Origin: Ilumatobacteraceae bacterium
GTDB lineage: Bacteria > Actinomycetota > Acidimicrobiia > Acidimicrobiales > Ilumatobacteraceae
Assembly: GCA_018401375.1 (NCBI GenBank)
Contig: JAGYKR010000011.1
Coordinates: forward strand, 1-64,000
Direction of reading: 5' to 3'
DNA length: 64,000 nt
Each line of letters starts with the position of its first letter. Position 1 is the stretch's first letter. The notes below the pieces were generated by a model. It did not search any database, had not been told where the DNA came from, and worked only from the letters and a program-made list of their open reading frames with translations. A program made the translations under genes and the position numbers. This document shows positions 45,881-55,358 of the stretch, piece after piece.

Positions 45881-47460
45881 TGTTTGGCGCCGTGGCAAGT
45901 GGTGAACTCGCGTTCCCGATCCTGTCGATGTTGATCCTCGTGCCGGTGGGCGGCGCAGTTCTCGTGGCCCTGTTGTCAGCTCGACGACCAGAATTCGTGA
46001 AACTGGCTGCTGTCTTGACCTCGGTGTTCACCGGTGCGCTGAGCATCTGGCTGACCATTGCGTTTGAGCGCAGCGCCGAAGGGTTCCAGTTTGTTTCCCG
46101 TCACACATGGATTGAGCAGTGGGGAATCTCGTGGTACCTCGGTGTGGATGGCATCTCGTTGTTCATGGTGCTGTTGACCGGGGTGCTATTCCCGATCGTG
46201 ATCCTGGGCATCGACGCCCACCACAAGAACGCGCGCCAAGAGAAGCGCTATCTGGCGTGGATGCTGCTGTTGCAGGCCGGGGTGATGGGCAGCTTCTTGA
46301 GTCTCGATCTGTTCATGTTCTTCATTTTCTTCGAGATTGTGCTCGTCCCGATGTACTTCTTGATCGGTGGATGGGGATACGAGAACCGCGTCTACGCCGC
46401 GACCAAGTTCTTCTTGTTCACGATGCTCGGATCGGCATTCATGCTGGTGAGCATCATCGCTACGGCGGTCCTCGCGCGAGATAACGGGGTCGGGCAGATC
46501 ACTTTCGATCTCGTGGTGCTCGCTGAGCAGTCCAACTTCGCTGCGAGTACCGGAAGATGGTTGTTCTTTGGGTTTGCCGTGGCATTTGCCGTCAAGGTGC
46601 CGATCTTCCCGGTCCACACCTGGCTGCCTGATGCTCACACGCAGGCGCCCACCGCCGGATCGGTGGTGCTGGCCGGAGTGATGTTGAAACTCGGTACGTA
46701 CGGGTTTATTCGCTTTGGCTTGTACCTGTTCCCCGAGGCTGCTTGGTGGAGTCGGAGCCTGTTTTTGACCTTGGCGGTGATCGGTGTGATCTACGCCGCA
46801 ATCGTGGCCACTATGCAGTCCGACTTGAAGCGTTTGGTGGCGTATTCCTCAATCGCCCACCTCGGCTTCATCGTGCTCGGTACCTTTGCGATCACTACAC
46901 AGTCGTTGACTGGGAGTGTGTTGCAGATGGTCAGCCATGGTGTGTCCACCGGTGCACTGTTCTTGATGGTGGGAATGATTTACGAGCGCCGACATACACG
47001 GCAGATCTCCGAACTTGGAGGCATCGCATCGGTGGCTCCGATCTTTGCCGGGTTCTTCATGGTGATCATGTTGTCTTCAATCGCTGTCCCGGGTTTGAAC
47101 GGTTTCGTCGGCGAGTTCTTGATCCTGATCGGATCTTTCCCAACAGCACGTTGGTGGACGGTGGTGGCGGCAACCGGGGTGATCCTCGCTGCGCTCTACT
47201 TGTTGTGGGCGTATCAGCGGGTGTTCCACGGTGAGGCCGATGAGGCCAACCGGAGTTTCCCGGAGATTCGGGCCCGTGAGGTAGCCGTGCTCGCCCCGTT
47301 CATCGTGGCGATCGTATTCACCGGTATCTACCCGAAGCCGATCCTGGAACGGATCGAGCCGGCGGTGGTCACGCTTGTACAGCATGTGGAATCGCGCTCC
47401 GGTTTTGTGGAGCCCGTTCCCGGAGCCGTTGCCGGTACATCTGATCAGGAGGGCAACTGA
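45880..47460 (+). CDS. nuoM: NADH-quinone oxidoreductase subunit M (operon 1)
   Basis: A 526-residue antiporter-like subunit. It shows FFEIVLVPMYFLIGGWG (Glu) and VKVPIFPVHTWLPDAHTQAP (Lys). The ATG at 45880 overlaps the nuoL stop as TGATG. No unusual insertions. Confidence 0.94.
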   Translation: MFGAVASGELAFPILSMLILVPVGGAVLVALLSARRPEFVKLAAVLTSVFTGALSIWLTIAFERSAEGFQFVSRHTWIEQWGISWYLGVDGISLFMVLLTGVLFPIVILGIDAHHKNARQEKRYLAWMLLLQAGVMGSFLSLDLFMFFIFFEIVLVPMYFLIGGWGYENRVYAATKFFLFTMLGSAFMLVSIIATAVLARDNGVGQITFDLVVLAEQSNFAASTGRWLFFGFAVAFAVKVPIFPVHTWLPDAHTQAPTAGSVVLAGVMLKLGTYGFIRFGLYLFPEAAWWSRSLFLTLAVIGVIYAAIVATMQSDLKRLVAYSSIAHLGFIVLGTFAITTQSLTGSVLQMVSHGVSTGALFLMVGMIYERRHTRQISELGGIASVAPIFAGFFMVIMLSSIAVPGLNGFVGEFLILIGSFPTARWWTVVAATGVILAALYLLWAYQRVFHGEADEANRSFPEIRAREVAVLAPFIVAIVFTGIYPKPILERIEPAVVTLVQHVESRSGFVEPVPGAVAGTSDQEGN

Positions 47461-48977
47461 TGCCGCCATTCGTCGGTCCGGAGGTTGCGTGGTTTGCGCT
47501 CTCCCCATTGCTCGTGCTCTCTGGTGGTGGCCTGTTATTGCTCGTCGTAGGTGCTTTGACCGGGCGCTGGCCCCGAGGTCTGTACGCCGCTGTGACCGCC
47601 ACTGTGGCCGGGACGGCGGCGGTGCTCGCTGCCATCCAGTGGTCCCGGATTGCCGATGACGGCCCGTCCACTTTGGTCGCAGGGGCGCTGTCTTATGACG
47701 CTTTTGCCCAGTTCCTGACAATCACAATCTTGATCTCAGTGATCTTGGTGGTGCTGCTCACCGATGAAGATCTGCATGAGTCCGATGCCGACGGTCCCGA
47801 GGTGTATGGGTTGTATTTGATGGCGGCCACCGGTGGCATCATCATGGCCGCTGCCAACGACCTGATCGTGTTGTTCCTTGGACTGGAAGCCCTCTCGCTC
47901 GCGCTGTACGTGCTCGCCGCTTCGGCTCGCCAGCGTTCTGATTCTCAGGAGAGCGGCCTGAAGTACTTTGTGCTCGGCGGATTCTCCTCGGCCTTTTTCT
48001 TGTACGGGATCGCACTCATCTACGGCGGCACCGGATCCACGAACATCGGTCGCATCGTCGCGTCTTTGCAATCCTCAGTGACCACCGGGGGTGACAACGC
48101 ATTGGTGTTAGCCGGTATTGCCTTGTTGCTGGTGGGGCTCGGATTCAAGGTGGCAGCGGTGCCGTTCCACGTGTGGACACCTGACGTCTACCAAGGTGCG
48201 CCTACACCGGTCACGGCCTTTATGGCCTCGGTGGGTAAAGCAGCGGCCTTCGCAGCGATCGTGCGGGTATTGGTCGTGGCCCTACCGTTTTACAGGGAGG
48301 ACTGGCGGCCGGCGATCTGGCTGTTGGCCGTTTTGTCCTTGGTGGTGGGTTCCGCCCTCGCCGTGGTCCAGACCAACGTCAAACGGATGCTTGCCTACTC
48401 CTCAATCAGCCATGCCGGTTTCTTGTTGGTGGCCATTGAAGCGGCAGGCCACCGCGCCGGTGAGGCCGATCCGGGCTCAGGTGTGGTGGCGCTCGTGATC
48501 TATCTGCTGGCGTATTCGGTATTGGTGATCGGCACATTTGCGGTGGTGACCGTGGTTGGTCGTAACGCCTCTGGAGATGTCACCCTCGATGCCTTCAAGG
48601 GTCTCAGCACACGGCGGCCTGCCCTGGCACTGGCCCTTACGGTCTTTTTGTTTGCTCAGGCCGGCGTACCTTTCACAAGCGGTTTCGTGGCCAAGTTTGG
48701 CGTGATCCAAGCGGCTGTAGAAGAACGCAGTTATGCGATCGCGATCATCGCCATGGTCGCTGCGGTGATCGCAGCGTTCCTCTACCTGCGGATCATGGTC
48801 AGCGTCTGGTTAAGCGGAGAATCCTCGGATGTCGACGGTGAGCCAGATCAGACTCTGCGGATCCCGATCGGTGCTGGCTTGGCCATTGCGGCGGCGGCAG
48901 CGTTCACGCTGGTGGTCGGAGTGATGCCGGGCTGGCTGATCTCCACCGCTGAGGCAGTCACCACCTACGCTCGCTGA
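47460..48977 (+). CDS. nuoN: NADH-quinone oxidoreductase subunit N (operon 1)
   Basis: A 505-residue antiporter-like subunit ending operon 1. It shows FLGLEALSLALYVLAAS and FKVAAVPFHVWTPDVYQGAPTPV. It converges on ilvA with only 8 bp between the stops, and I see no hairpin there. How transcription of the 20.5-kb block ends is unclear. Confidence 0.94.
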   Translation: MPPFVGPEVAWFALSPLLVLSGGGLLLLVVGALTGRWPRGLYAAVTATVAGTAAVLAAIQWSRIADDGPSTLVAGALSYDAFAQFLTITILISVILVVLLTDEDLHESDADGPEVYGLYLMAATGGIIMAAANDLIVLFLGLEALSLALYVLAASARQRSDSQESGLKYFVLGGFSSAFFLYGIALIYGGTGSTNIGRIVASLQSSVTTGGDNALVLAGIALLLVGLGFKVAAVPFHVWTPDVYQGAPTPVTAFMASVGKAAAFAAIVRVLVVALPFYREDWRPAIWLLAVLSLVVGSALAVVQTNVKRMLAYSSISHAGFLLVAIEAAGHRAGEADPGSGVVALVIYLLAYSVLVIGTFAVVTVVGRNASGDVTLDAFKGLSTRRPALALALTVFLFAQAGVPFTSGFVAKFGVIQAAVEERSYAIAIIAMVAAVIAAFLYLRIMVSVWLSGESSDVDGEPDQTLRIPIGAGLAIAAAAAFTLVVGVMPGWLISTAEAVTTYAR

Positions 48978-48985
48978 GTCCGGTC

Positions 48986-50203
48986 CTAGGGCTGAGGGTT
49001 CATGGGCTCTACGCGCAGTTCATAACCGGCTCGGCCCGCTGCTGCGATTAAGGCCATCGCATGGACATGGCCGCGCACTTCAAATGTTGCGTGGACGCCG
49101 GTCTCTCGGACGTGGAGGTCAATGCCTTCGCGCTGGTGTTCCACCTCGATCAGGTTTGCACCGCCGTTCGCAAACACCGTGAGCAACTGGGCTAGTCCGC
49201 CGGGTCGGTCATCGATACGAGCAAAGATGGCGAGGCGTCGTCCCGCCTGATTTTCCCGGCGGCGAATCAAGCCGGGGACCACACCGAGGTCCACGTTGCC
49301 CCCAGAAAGCACCACACACAGCCGTGACTGTTTGGGAACACTGAAGCGCTCGCCGAGCAGGGCAGCCACGCCGACAGCACCCGCCCCTTCCACGTAGAGC
49401 TTGGCCTTTTCCATCAGCAGCACCATCGCATCGGCGATCATGTCCTCGTCCACGGTGACGATCTCATCCACCCATTGATGAATCAACGGCGCCGTCACCG
49501 CACCTGGGTATTTGACGGCGATGCCGTCGGCGAGAGTGAGGATTGGTCCGGGAGGTACCTGAGCGCCGAGATAGGGGGCGCAGGCCGCAGCCTGCACGCC
49601 GATGACTCGCGCTGTCGGGTGCAGCGACTTGATGGCGATCGCAGACCCTGCGGCCAGACCGCCTCCTCCTAAGGGAATGACCACCGTGTGGAGATCGGCG
49701 ATGTCGGTGGCCACCTCGAGGCCGAGGGTGCCTTGGCCAATGACGATGTCGGGATCATCGAAAGGATGACAAAAGGTGGCTCCGGTGGCAGCGGCATAAC
49801 GATTGGCTTCCTCCACGGCCTCGGCCAAGGTGTCGCCTGATTCCACCACCTCGGCACCAAAAGCCACACAGGCCTCCACTTTGGAGATTGACGCACCGGC
49901 AGGTACGTAGATCCGACAGGGCACCGAGTGATGCCGGGCAGCCAACGCCAGAGCCTGAGCATGATTGCCGGCGCTCCCGGTTGTGACCCCCTGGGCGGTG
50001 AGGACCCCTGATGCTGCCAATTGTCCGACTTTGTTCAGCGCCCCACGGATCTTGAAGGCCCCGGTCCGCTGCAGATTTTCGGCCTTGAAAAACACCGAAG
50101 CACCGGTGATCTCGCTGAGCACTGCCGAGGCGACGATCGGGGTGCGACGCACGAGATCGGGAAGGCGGGAGGCCGCACTCTGGATCGCTGCGAGATCGAT
50201 CAT
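48986..50203 (-). CDS. ilvA: Threonine ammonia-lyase (threonine dehydratase) with ACT domain
   Basis: A 405-residue PLP enzyme that turns threonine into 2-oxobutanoate. The PLP lysine is Lys51 in RTGAFKIRGA, and the phosphate-binding loop is PLGGGGLAAG. A single C-terminal ACT domain (~325-400, IDDRPGGLAQLLTVFANGGAN) suggests allosteric control. The length and single ACT fit the ~400-residue class, which includes both catabolic and isoleucine-pathway enzymes. It lies 13 bp after the MFS gene on the same strand, so the pair may be an operon. Confidence 0.92.
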   Translation of the reverse strand: MIDLAAIQSAASRLPDLVRRTPIVASAVLSEITGASVFFKAENLQRTGAFKIRGALNKVGQLAASGVLTAQGVTTGSAGNHAQALALAARHHSVPCRIYVPAGASISKVEACVAFGAEVVESGDTLAEAVEEANRYAAATGATFCHPFDDPDIVIGQGTLGLEVATDIADLHTVVIPLGGGGLAAGSAIAIKSLHPTARVIGVQAAACAPYLGAQVPPGPILTLADGIAVKYPGAVTAPLIHQWVDEIVTVDEDMIADAMVLLMEKAKLYVEGAGAVGVAALLGERFSVPKQSRLCVVLSGGNVDLGVVPGLIRRRENQAGRRLAIFARIDDRPGGLAQLLTVFANGGANLIEVEHQREGIDLHVRETGVHATFEVRGHVHAMALIAAAGRAGYELRVEPMNPQP

Positions 50204-50216
50204 CTCTCACATCATG

Positions 50217-51413
50217 TCATTGCATCGCCTTGTGGCGGGCCGACTGTGAGCTGAGCGGGCTGAGAGCCATATAGATCACCATGCCTACAGCAATCGCTGA
50301 ACCAAGGACCATCGCCGTCCCGGTGCTGGTCGCCATGAACACTCCGGCCGCAGCCACCGGTCCGACGGTCTGTCCGAGACGGGCTGCACCCACCCACACC
50401 GCCACCACCGCACCGCGTTGTTCGGGAGGTGCTTCGTCCACGGCCCGGTTCTGGAGGATTGGGATCAAGGCCCCATCGCCGAGACCGTAGAGCGCGCAAC
50501 CCACTACGACGAGCCCGGCCACCGGTGCCACCCCGAGGATGAAGAAAGAAATCACAAACAGGATCCCCGCACCGATCAGCGTGCGGTGGGCGTTAAAGCG
50601 GCCAACGATGCGCTGCAGATTGAAGGCCACCAGCGAGCCGGTAATCGCTGGGATCGACAAGAACAGACCTCGGACCCCTGAGGACATTCCGAACTGCCGC
50701 TCGAGGTGTAGGGGCAAGGTGGACAAAAATATCCCGAATACGAGCACGAATACCACGAATCCGCCGATCACCACGGCACGGATCGCTGGCTGGCGAAAAG
50801 CGATCCCAAGCCCGCTCAACTGTTGGGCTAAGGAGACTTGCACCGTGGGTCGGGCTTGATCGAGATGCTTCCAGACCAGAGCGGCCACGATCAGCGCAGC
50901 CGCTTGAGGGAGGAGTGAGATCCGCCAACTGAAGACCTCAGCAATCGTTCCGGAGAGGAGCGGGAACGTTGCGAGTCCGACAGTCAACATCGAGGCATTG
51001 CGCCCGATCAGACGGGTGCGATCAGGACCGTCCCAATGATCGCCGATCAGCACCACTGCGAGATTGATCAATCCGGCAGCACCGATTCCCTGAAGGAGGC
51101 GGGCGCCGAGGATCACAGTCAAGTTGGGGGCGAAGGCAACAGCCACCCCACCGATCCCGAACAGGGTCAAACAGGGGACCAGAACCTGTCGGCGACCAAG
51201 CCGGTCTGCGAGCAGGCCGATGATCGGGGCCACGATCACACCAGGGAGGGCCACGGCCGAAATAATTAATCCGGCGGAACTGTCACTGAGTTGCAGATCG
51301 CGCAAAATATCCGGAATCACCGGCGCAATCAGGGAGTTTCCCATGATTGCAGTGGCGGTGATGGCAAAGATGAGGGCCACCGGCGGGCGGGAATTAGTGG
51401 TGGCAGGGGGCAC
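50217..51413 (-). CDS. MFS transporter, drug/metabolite efflux type
   Basis: A 398-residue protein with about 12 hydrophobic helices. The motif-A loop GLLADRLGRRQVL lies between helices 2 and 3. The start is GTG at 51413. The substrate cannot be told; location upstream of ilvA might hint at amino-acid export, but general efflux is as likely. It is divergent from nuo operon 2 across a 77-bp gap. Confidence 0.85.
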   Translation of the reverse strand: MPPATTNSRPPVALIFAITATAIMGNSLIAPVIPDILRDLQLSDSSAGLIISAVALPGVIVAPIIGLLADRLGRRQVLVPCLTLFGIGGVAVAFAPNLTVILGARLLQGIGAAGLINLAVVLIGDHWDGPDRTRLIGRNASMLTVGLATFPLLSGTIAEVFSWRISLLPQAAALIVAALVWKHLDQARPTVQVSLAQQLSGLGIAFRQPAIRAVVIGGFVVFVLVFGIFLSTLPLHLERQFGMSSGVRGLFLSIPAITGSLVAFNLQRIVGRFNAHRTLIGAGILFVISFFILGVAPVAGLVVVGCALYGLGDGALIPILQNRAVDEAPPEQRGAVVAVWVGAARLGQTVGPVAAAGVFMATSTGTAMVLGSAIAVGMVIYMALSPLSSQSARHKAMQ

Positions 51414-51490
51414 GGGGGCACGCTAACCGGGCCGCTGATGTTCTTCGGGTTTGGGACGAGAATCGACGGCGCTGGTAGGGTCACGCAACG
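51414..51490 (+). promoter_or_regulatory. Candidate promoter of nuo operon 2, possibly leaderless
   Basis: TAGGGT at 51476-51481 fits an actinobacterial -10 (TAnnnT) and ends 9 nt before the nuoA ATG, the spacing seen when the transcript begins at the start codon. TTGGGA at 51451-51456 is a loose -35 with a 19-bp spacer. No Shine-Dalgarno sequence precedes the ATG (CACGCAACG), which favours a leaderless mRNA. Confidence 0.45.
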
Positions 51491-51856
51491 ATGTCGCTGT
51501 TTCTTCGCGATTACCTCACAGTGGTCTGGTTCGGACTCGCTGCGGTCCTGCTGGCCGGGCTCTTGCTCGGTCTTGCAGCCGCGGTGCGACCCTCCCATCC
51601 CAACCGAGAAAAACAAATGGCCTACGAGTCAGGTGTGGACCCGGTCGGCATGGGTTGGTCACAGAGCCAGATTCGCTATTACGTATTTGCCCTGTTGTTC
51701 GTGATCTTTGACGTGGAAGCTGTGTTCATCTTCCCGTGGGCCGCCAACATCGAACGCTACGGAGTGTTCGGTCTGGTGGTCATGGTCGCTTTCATCGTGC
51801 TGTTGCTAGACGGTCTCGTCTACGCCTGGAAACGAGGACTGCTGCGATGGGTTTAG
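51491..51856 (+). CDS. nuoA: NADH-quinone oxidoreductase subunit A (operon 2)
   Basis: A 121-residue membrane subunit of normal family length. [12 protein letters not shown] replaces the usual YECG, so the conserved loop Cys is Ser here, unlike operon 1. [12 protein letters not shown] follows. It is the first gene of operon 2 and overlaps nuoB by 10 nt. Confidence 0.92.
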   Translation: MSLFLRDYLTVVWFGLAAVLLAGLLLGLAAAVRPSHPNREKQMAYESGVDPVGMGWSQSQIRYYVFALLFVIFDVEAVFIFPWAANIERYGVFGLVVMVAFIVLLLDGLVYAWKRGLLRWV

Positions 51857-52452
51857 TGGAACGGGGGCGGATGCCCGCCCCGCTCACCAAGTTGTTCAAC
51901 ATGGGTCGCTCTTACTCGATGTGGGTCTACCAGTGGGGTCTCGCCTGCTGTGCAATCGAAATGGGAGCAGCTTTTGGTTCTCCCCGCTATGACGTGATGC
52001 GCCTCGGTGTGATCCCTTTGCCAGCGAGCCCCCGTCAAGCGGACCTCGTGGTGATCTCCGGCACGGTGACCGACAAGATGGCGCCGTCCATTAAGCGCCT
52101 TTACGAGCAAATGCCCGAGCCCAAGTACGTGATTTCCATGGGGTCCTGCGCTAACTGTGGCGGGCCGTACTGGGATAGCTATTCGGTCACCAAGGGTGTT
52201 GACCAGATCATTCCGGTGGACGTGTACATCCCTGGATGCCCGCCTCGCCCTGAGGCCCTCCTCGAAGGCGTGGTGCTTTTGCAGCAGCGCATTAAAAATG
52301 AGGACATGGGGGCCAAATGGCGCAATGAGGAGTTCACCTCGCTGCAGGCCTCATCGCCAGCAGGGGTTGCAGCCCGCGAACTCGCCGCTGCGGCGCGCCG
52401 AGTGAACGAACTGAATGAGCCGATCGTGGTCGGTGGTGGTCCCATTGAGTGA
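51847..52452 (+). CDS. nuoB: NADH-quinone oxidoreductase subunit B (operon 2)
   Basis: A 201-residue subunit. N2 ligands are kept: [22 protein letters not shown] and [10 protein letters not shown]. The ATG at 51847 is chosen for the overlap; ATG 51871 is possible. It is clearly diverged from the operon 1 copy (for example [17 protein letters not shown] against [16 protein letters not shown]), so the pair is not a recent duplication. Confidence 0.94.
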   Translation: MGLVERGRMPAPLTKLFNMGRSYSMWVYQWGLACCAIEMGAAFGSPRYDVMRLGVIPLPASPRQADLVVISGTVTDKMAPSIKRLYEQMPEPKYVISMGSCANCGGPYWDSYSVTKGVDQIIPVDVYIPGCPPRPEALLEGVVLLQQRIKNEDMGAKWRNEEFTSLQASSPAGVAARELAAAARRVNELNEPIVVGGGPIE

Positions 52453-53137
52453 GACCACCGACACCGCCCCTCCCGTAGCCCTTCCCGGGGATGGCTTGAG
52501 AGAGCAGGTCATTGACCTTTTGCGCTCCGAGCTCGGCGAAGGCCTCGTGGACACTCATTTGATCCCACAGACTGATCTGTGGGTCCGGGTGGATCGATCG
52601 GTCTGGCGTCGGACCGCTGAGGTTTTGCGCTCGGCAGGATTTGATCACTTCTGTTTCATCTCCGCCATCGATTGGTTGCCTTCCCCGTTCGGTCGCGGGG
52701 AGGACGATCCGTCGGATCCGCCGCCGGAGCGTTCCACTGAGATCGTGCAGGGTTACGCCGGTGGGGAGACCCGCTTTCAGATGTTGGCGCGCCTCACAGA
52801 CACGAATCGTCATCTCGGGGTGAACATTAAATGTGATGTTCCGACAGAAGATGTGGTCGTGGATTCTTGGGTGCAGGTGTTCGCCGGTGCTAACTGGCAT
52901 GAGCGCGAAACCCACGAGATGTTCGGGATTGGCTTCGCCGGCCACCCGGATTTGCGCAACATGTATCTGCCCGGAGACTTTGAGGGTTATCCGCTGCGCA
53001 AGGATTTCCCCCTTCTGGCCCGCATGGTCAAGCCGTGGCCCGGCATCGTTGATGTTGAGCCAATGCCGGTGGCCGATGCAGATGAAACCTCGTCCGATGA
53101 GACCCCAGCGGTAACCCCAGACGGAGATCAGTCATGA
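52445..53137 (+). CDS. nuoC: NADH-quinone oxidoreductase subunit C (operon 2)
   Basis: A 230-residue subunit. The NuoC signature [20 protein letters not shown] and LRKDFPL are present. The N-terminal ~75 residues and an acidic C-terminus ([17 protein letters not shown]) make it longer than the operon 1 copy. I prefer the TTG at 52445 (8-nt overlap); an ATG at 52415 is an alternative with a 38-nt overlap. Confidence 0.88.
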   Translation: MSETTDTAPPVALPGDGLREQVIDLLRSELGEGLVDTHLIPQTDLWVRVDRSVWRRTAEVLRSAGFDHFCFISAIDWLPSPFGRGEDDPSDPPPERSTEIVQGYAGGETRFQMLARLTDTNRHLGVNIKCDVPTEDVVVDSWVQVFAGANWHERETHEMFGIGFAGHPDLRNMYLPGDFEGYPLRKDFPLLARMVKPWPGIVDVEPMPVADADETSSDETPAVTPDGDQS

Positions 53138-54306
53138 CGGTGCTCTCAGATCGCCAACAGTTGAGCTACATCGCGGCCCAGGCCGCCGATGCCCGACTCA
53201 ATGTGGAGCTCGAAACCGAGGGGATGACCCTCAACATCGGCCCGCAACACCCGGCCACCCACGGCACCTTGAGGATCATCGCCCGCCTCGACGGCGAGCA
53301 GGTTGTCTGGGCCGAGCCGGGCTGTGGCTACATGCACCGCGGCTACGAAAAGTTGACCGAGGTCCGCACCTTCCCGCAGGTCACATCGCTGATTAACCGG
53401 ATCGATTGGTTGGGAAGCTTCGCTAACGAGGTGCCTTTCATCTTGGCTGCTGAGCAGTTGATGGAGATTGAGGCCCCGCCTCGGGCTCAGTGGATCCGTA
53501 CGATCCTGTTTGAGTTATCTCGGATTGCCAACGTGTCGCTGTTCCTCGGTGACCTCGGTGTGCAGATGGGCGCAATCACCCCAGTGTTTCTCGCCTTCCG
53601 TGACCGGGAGTACGTGCTGAACCTGATCGAGGGCGCCACCGGCGGTCGTTTTCACCCCAACTTTGACCGGATCGGCGGTCTCAAAGAGGACCTGCCGGCC
53701 GGATGGGTGGCAGAGACACGTCAGGTGATGCGCAAGATGCGCCAGTTCTGCGACGAGATCGAAGACCTCTTGTTTGGCAATGAGATCTTCCAGAGCCGCA
53801 TGCGCGGCATCGGCGTGATCCCTGCAGATGTGGCCCGTCAATACGGCTTGACGGGAGCCAACCTGCGCGCCAGTGGTGTGGATTGGGACCTGCGGCGCGA
53901 TCAGTCGCTGCCGATGGCCTGGGACAAAGTGGACTTCAAGGTGTGGACCCACCCAGACGGTGACTCCTTCGCCCGATGCTGGGTGCGTCTCCAAGAGACC
54001 CGAGAGGCCACCAAGATCGTCGAGCAACTCCTCGACACCATGCCGGCCGGCCCGGTGATGGCCAAAGTCCCGCGGATCATCAAGGTCCCCGAGGGCGAGG
54101 CCTGGGTCTCTACGGAGAATCCGCTTGGCGAGATGGGCTATTACGTAGTCTCCAAAGGTGATCTCGGCCCGTTCCGGGTCAAGATCCGCTCGGCCAGTTT
54201 CAACAACATCTCGGTGGTGCCGTGGGTCTTAAAGGGCGTGTACGTGCCTGACATCATCACGATCCTCGCCTCGCTCTACTTCATCCTTGGAGATATCGAT
54301 CGCTGA
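53134..54306 (+). CDS. nuoD: NADH-quinone oxidoreductase subunit D (operon 2), Trp at quinone Tyr site
   Basis: A 390-residue subunit of normal length. His43 in ATHG is kept. The residue equal to Thermus Tyr87 / bovine Tyr108, which binds the quinone head group, is Trp92 (NRIDWLGS). At the place of NDUFS2 Arg85 there is Arg69 (GYMHRGYEK), where operon 1 has Thr. Both spacings (His+26 and His+49) equal those of the bovine protein, so the alignment needs no gap. A MidA/NDUFAF7 homologue lies at the end of this operon. Quinone reduction may differ from standard complex I. Confidence 0.94.
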   Translation: MTVLSDRQQLSYIAAQAADARLNVELETEGMTLNIGPQHPATHGTLRIIARLDGEQVVWAEPGCGYMHRGYEKLTEVRTFPQVTSLINRIDWLGSFANEVPFILAAEQLMEIEAPPRAQWIRTILFELSRIANVSLFLGDLGVQMGAITPVFLAFRDREYVLNLIEGATGGRFHPNFDRIGGLKEDLPAGWVAETRQVMRKMRQFCDEIEDLLFGNEIFQSRMRGIGVIPADVARQYGLTGANLRASGVDWDLRRDQSLPMAWDKVDFKVWTHPDGDSFARCWVRLQETREATKIVEQLLDTMPAGPVMAKVPRIIKVPEGEAWVSTENPLGEMGYYVVSKGDLGPFRVKIRSASFNNISVVPWVLKGVYVPDIITILASLYFILGDIDR

Positions 54307-55358
54307 TGTACAGCCTGGCTATTGAGATCCCCTACTGGGGGCAATCACTGCTGCGGGTTTTGGGGGGACTGGTCGCAGTCCTTCTGCCTGCAGGCACCAT
54401 CGTCTACGTCTTCTTGTTCAAGATGATGTCGTTCATGCAAAGCCGCCTCGGCCCGATGGAGGCCGGTCCCTACGGTTCGCTGCAGTTGATCGCTGAAGTG
54501 GGCAAGTGGCTGCAGAAAGAAGACATCGCCCCTGAGAAGGCCGATGTGCGCATCTTTAAGATGGCACCGATCATCGTGTTGTTGTCCACCTTCTTATTGG
54601 TGGTTGTCGTGCCGTTTGGGCCCGATGCGTACTTCACGGACTTTTCTGTCGGCATCTTTTACGCACTGGCTGTGGGCTCGGTCTCGGTCATCGGCATTTT
54701 GGTGGCTGGGTGGGCGAGTGCGAATAAGTACTCCCTGCTCGGTGGTCTACGCGCTGCGGGCCAACTCATTGCGTATGAGTTGCCGATGGTGCTCGCCGTA
54801 GTCGGCGTGGTCATCCAGGCCGGCTCAATGAACCTCCAAGACATCGTGGTGGCCCAGAACACCGGTCAGATCTTCGGGTGGGGCGGTTTAGGGAACCCCT
54901 ACGTGATCACTCAGTTCGTCGGGTTCGTGATCTTCATGATCGCAGTCCAGGCCGAGCTAACTCAGGCCCCCTTCGATATGCCAATCGCTGAATCCGAACT
55001 CGTCTCGGGGTACATGACCGAGTATTCGGGTTTCCGTTTCTTGATGTTCTTCATCGGAGAGTTCGCCACCGCTGGCGTGTTCGCCTTCATCGCATCGGTC
55101 CTCTTCCTCGGTGGCTGGGGCGTGCCCTTTGGCTGGTTCGGATGGGAGTCGCTGGATCAGGTCAGCAACTGGATGAACATCGGCGGACCGCTGATCATGT
55201 TCACCAAGATGATGGTGCTGACCTTCATCATCATGTGGGTGCGTTTCAGTTACCCACGTTTCCGTGAGGACCAACTGCAGCGCTTCGCGTGGAAGGTGCT
55301 GATTCCGGTATCCCTCGCAAACATCGTTGTGACTGCAATCTTGAAGGTGGCTTTCTGA
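54306..55358 (+). CDS. nuoH: NADH-quinone oxidoreductase subunit H (operon 2)
   Basis: A 350-residue membrane subunit of usual length. MSFMQSRLGPMEAGPYGSLQ replaces the usual WxERKxxxxxQxRxGPN start of the conserved loop. TQAPFDMPIAESELVSGYMT stands where operon 1 has [20 protein letters not shown]. It follows nuoD directly because nuoEFG are absent. TGATG junctions are found on both sides. Confidence 0.93.
   Translation: MYSLAIEIPYWGQSLLRVLGGLVAVLLPAGTIVYVFLFKMMSFMQSRLGPMEAGPYGSLQLIAEVGKWLQKEDIAPEKADVRIFKMAPIIVLLSTFLLVVVVPFGPDAYFTDFSVGIFYALAVGSVSVIGILVAGWASANKYSLLGGLRAAGQLIAYELPMVLAVVGVVIQAGSMNLQDIVVAQNTGQIFGWGGLGNPYVITQFVGFVIFMIAVQAELTQAPFDMPIAESELVSGYMTEYSGFRFLMFFIGEFATAGVFAFIASVLFLGGWGVPFGWFGWESLDQVSNWMNIGGPLIMFTKMMVLTFIIMWVRFSYPRFREDQLQRFAWKVLIPVSLANIVVTAILKVAF

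Noticed and set aside
48978-48985. Terminator between convergent nuoN and ilvA
   Set aside because: Only 8 bp lie between the stops and I found no stable hairpin with a T-tract around them.
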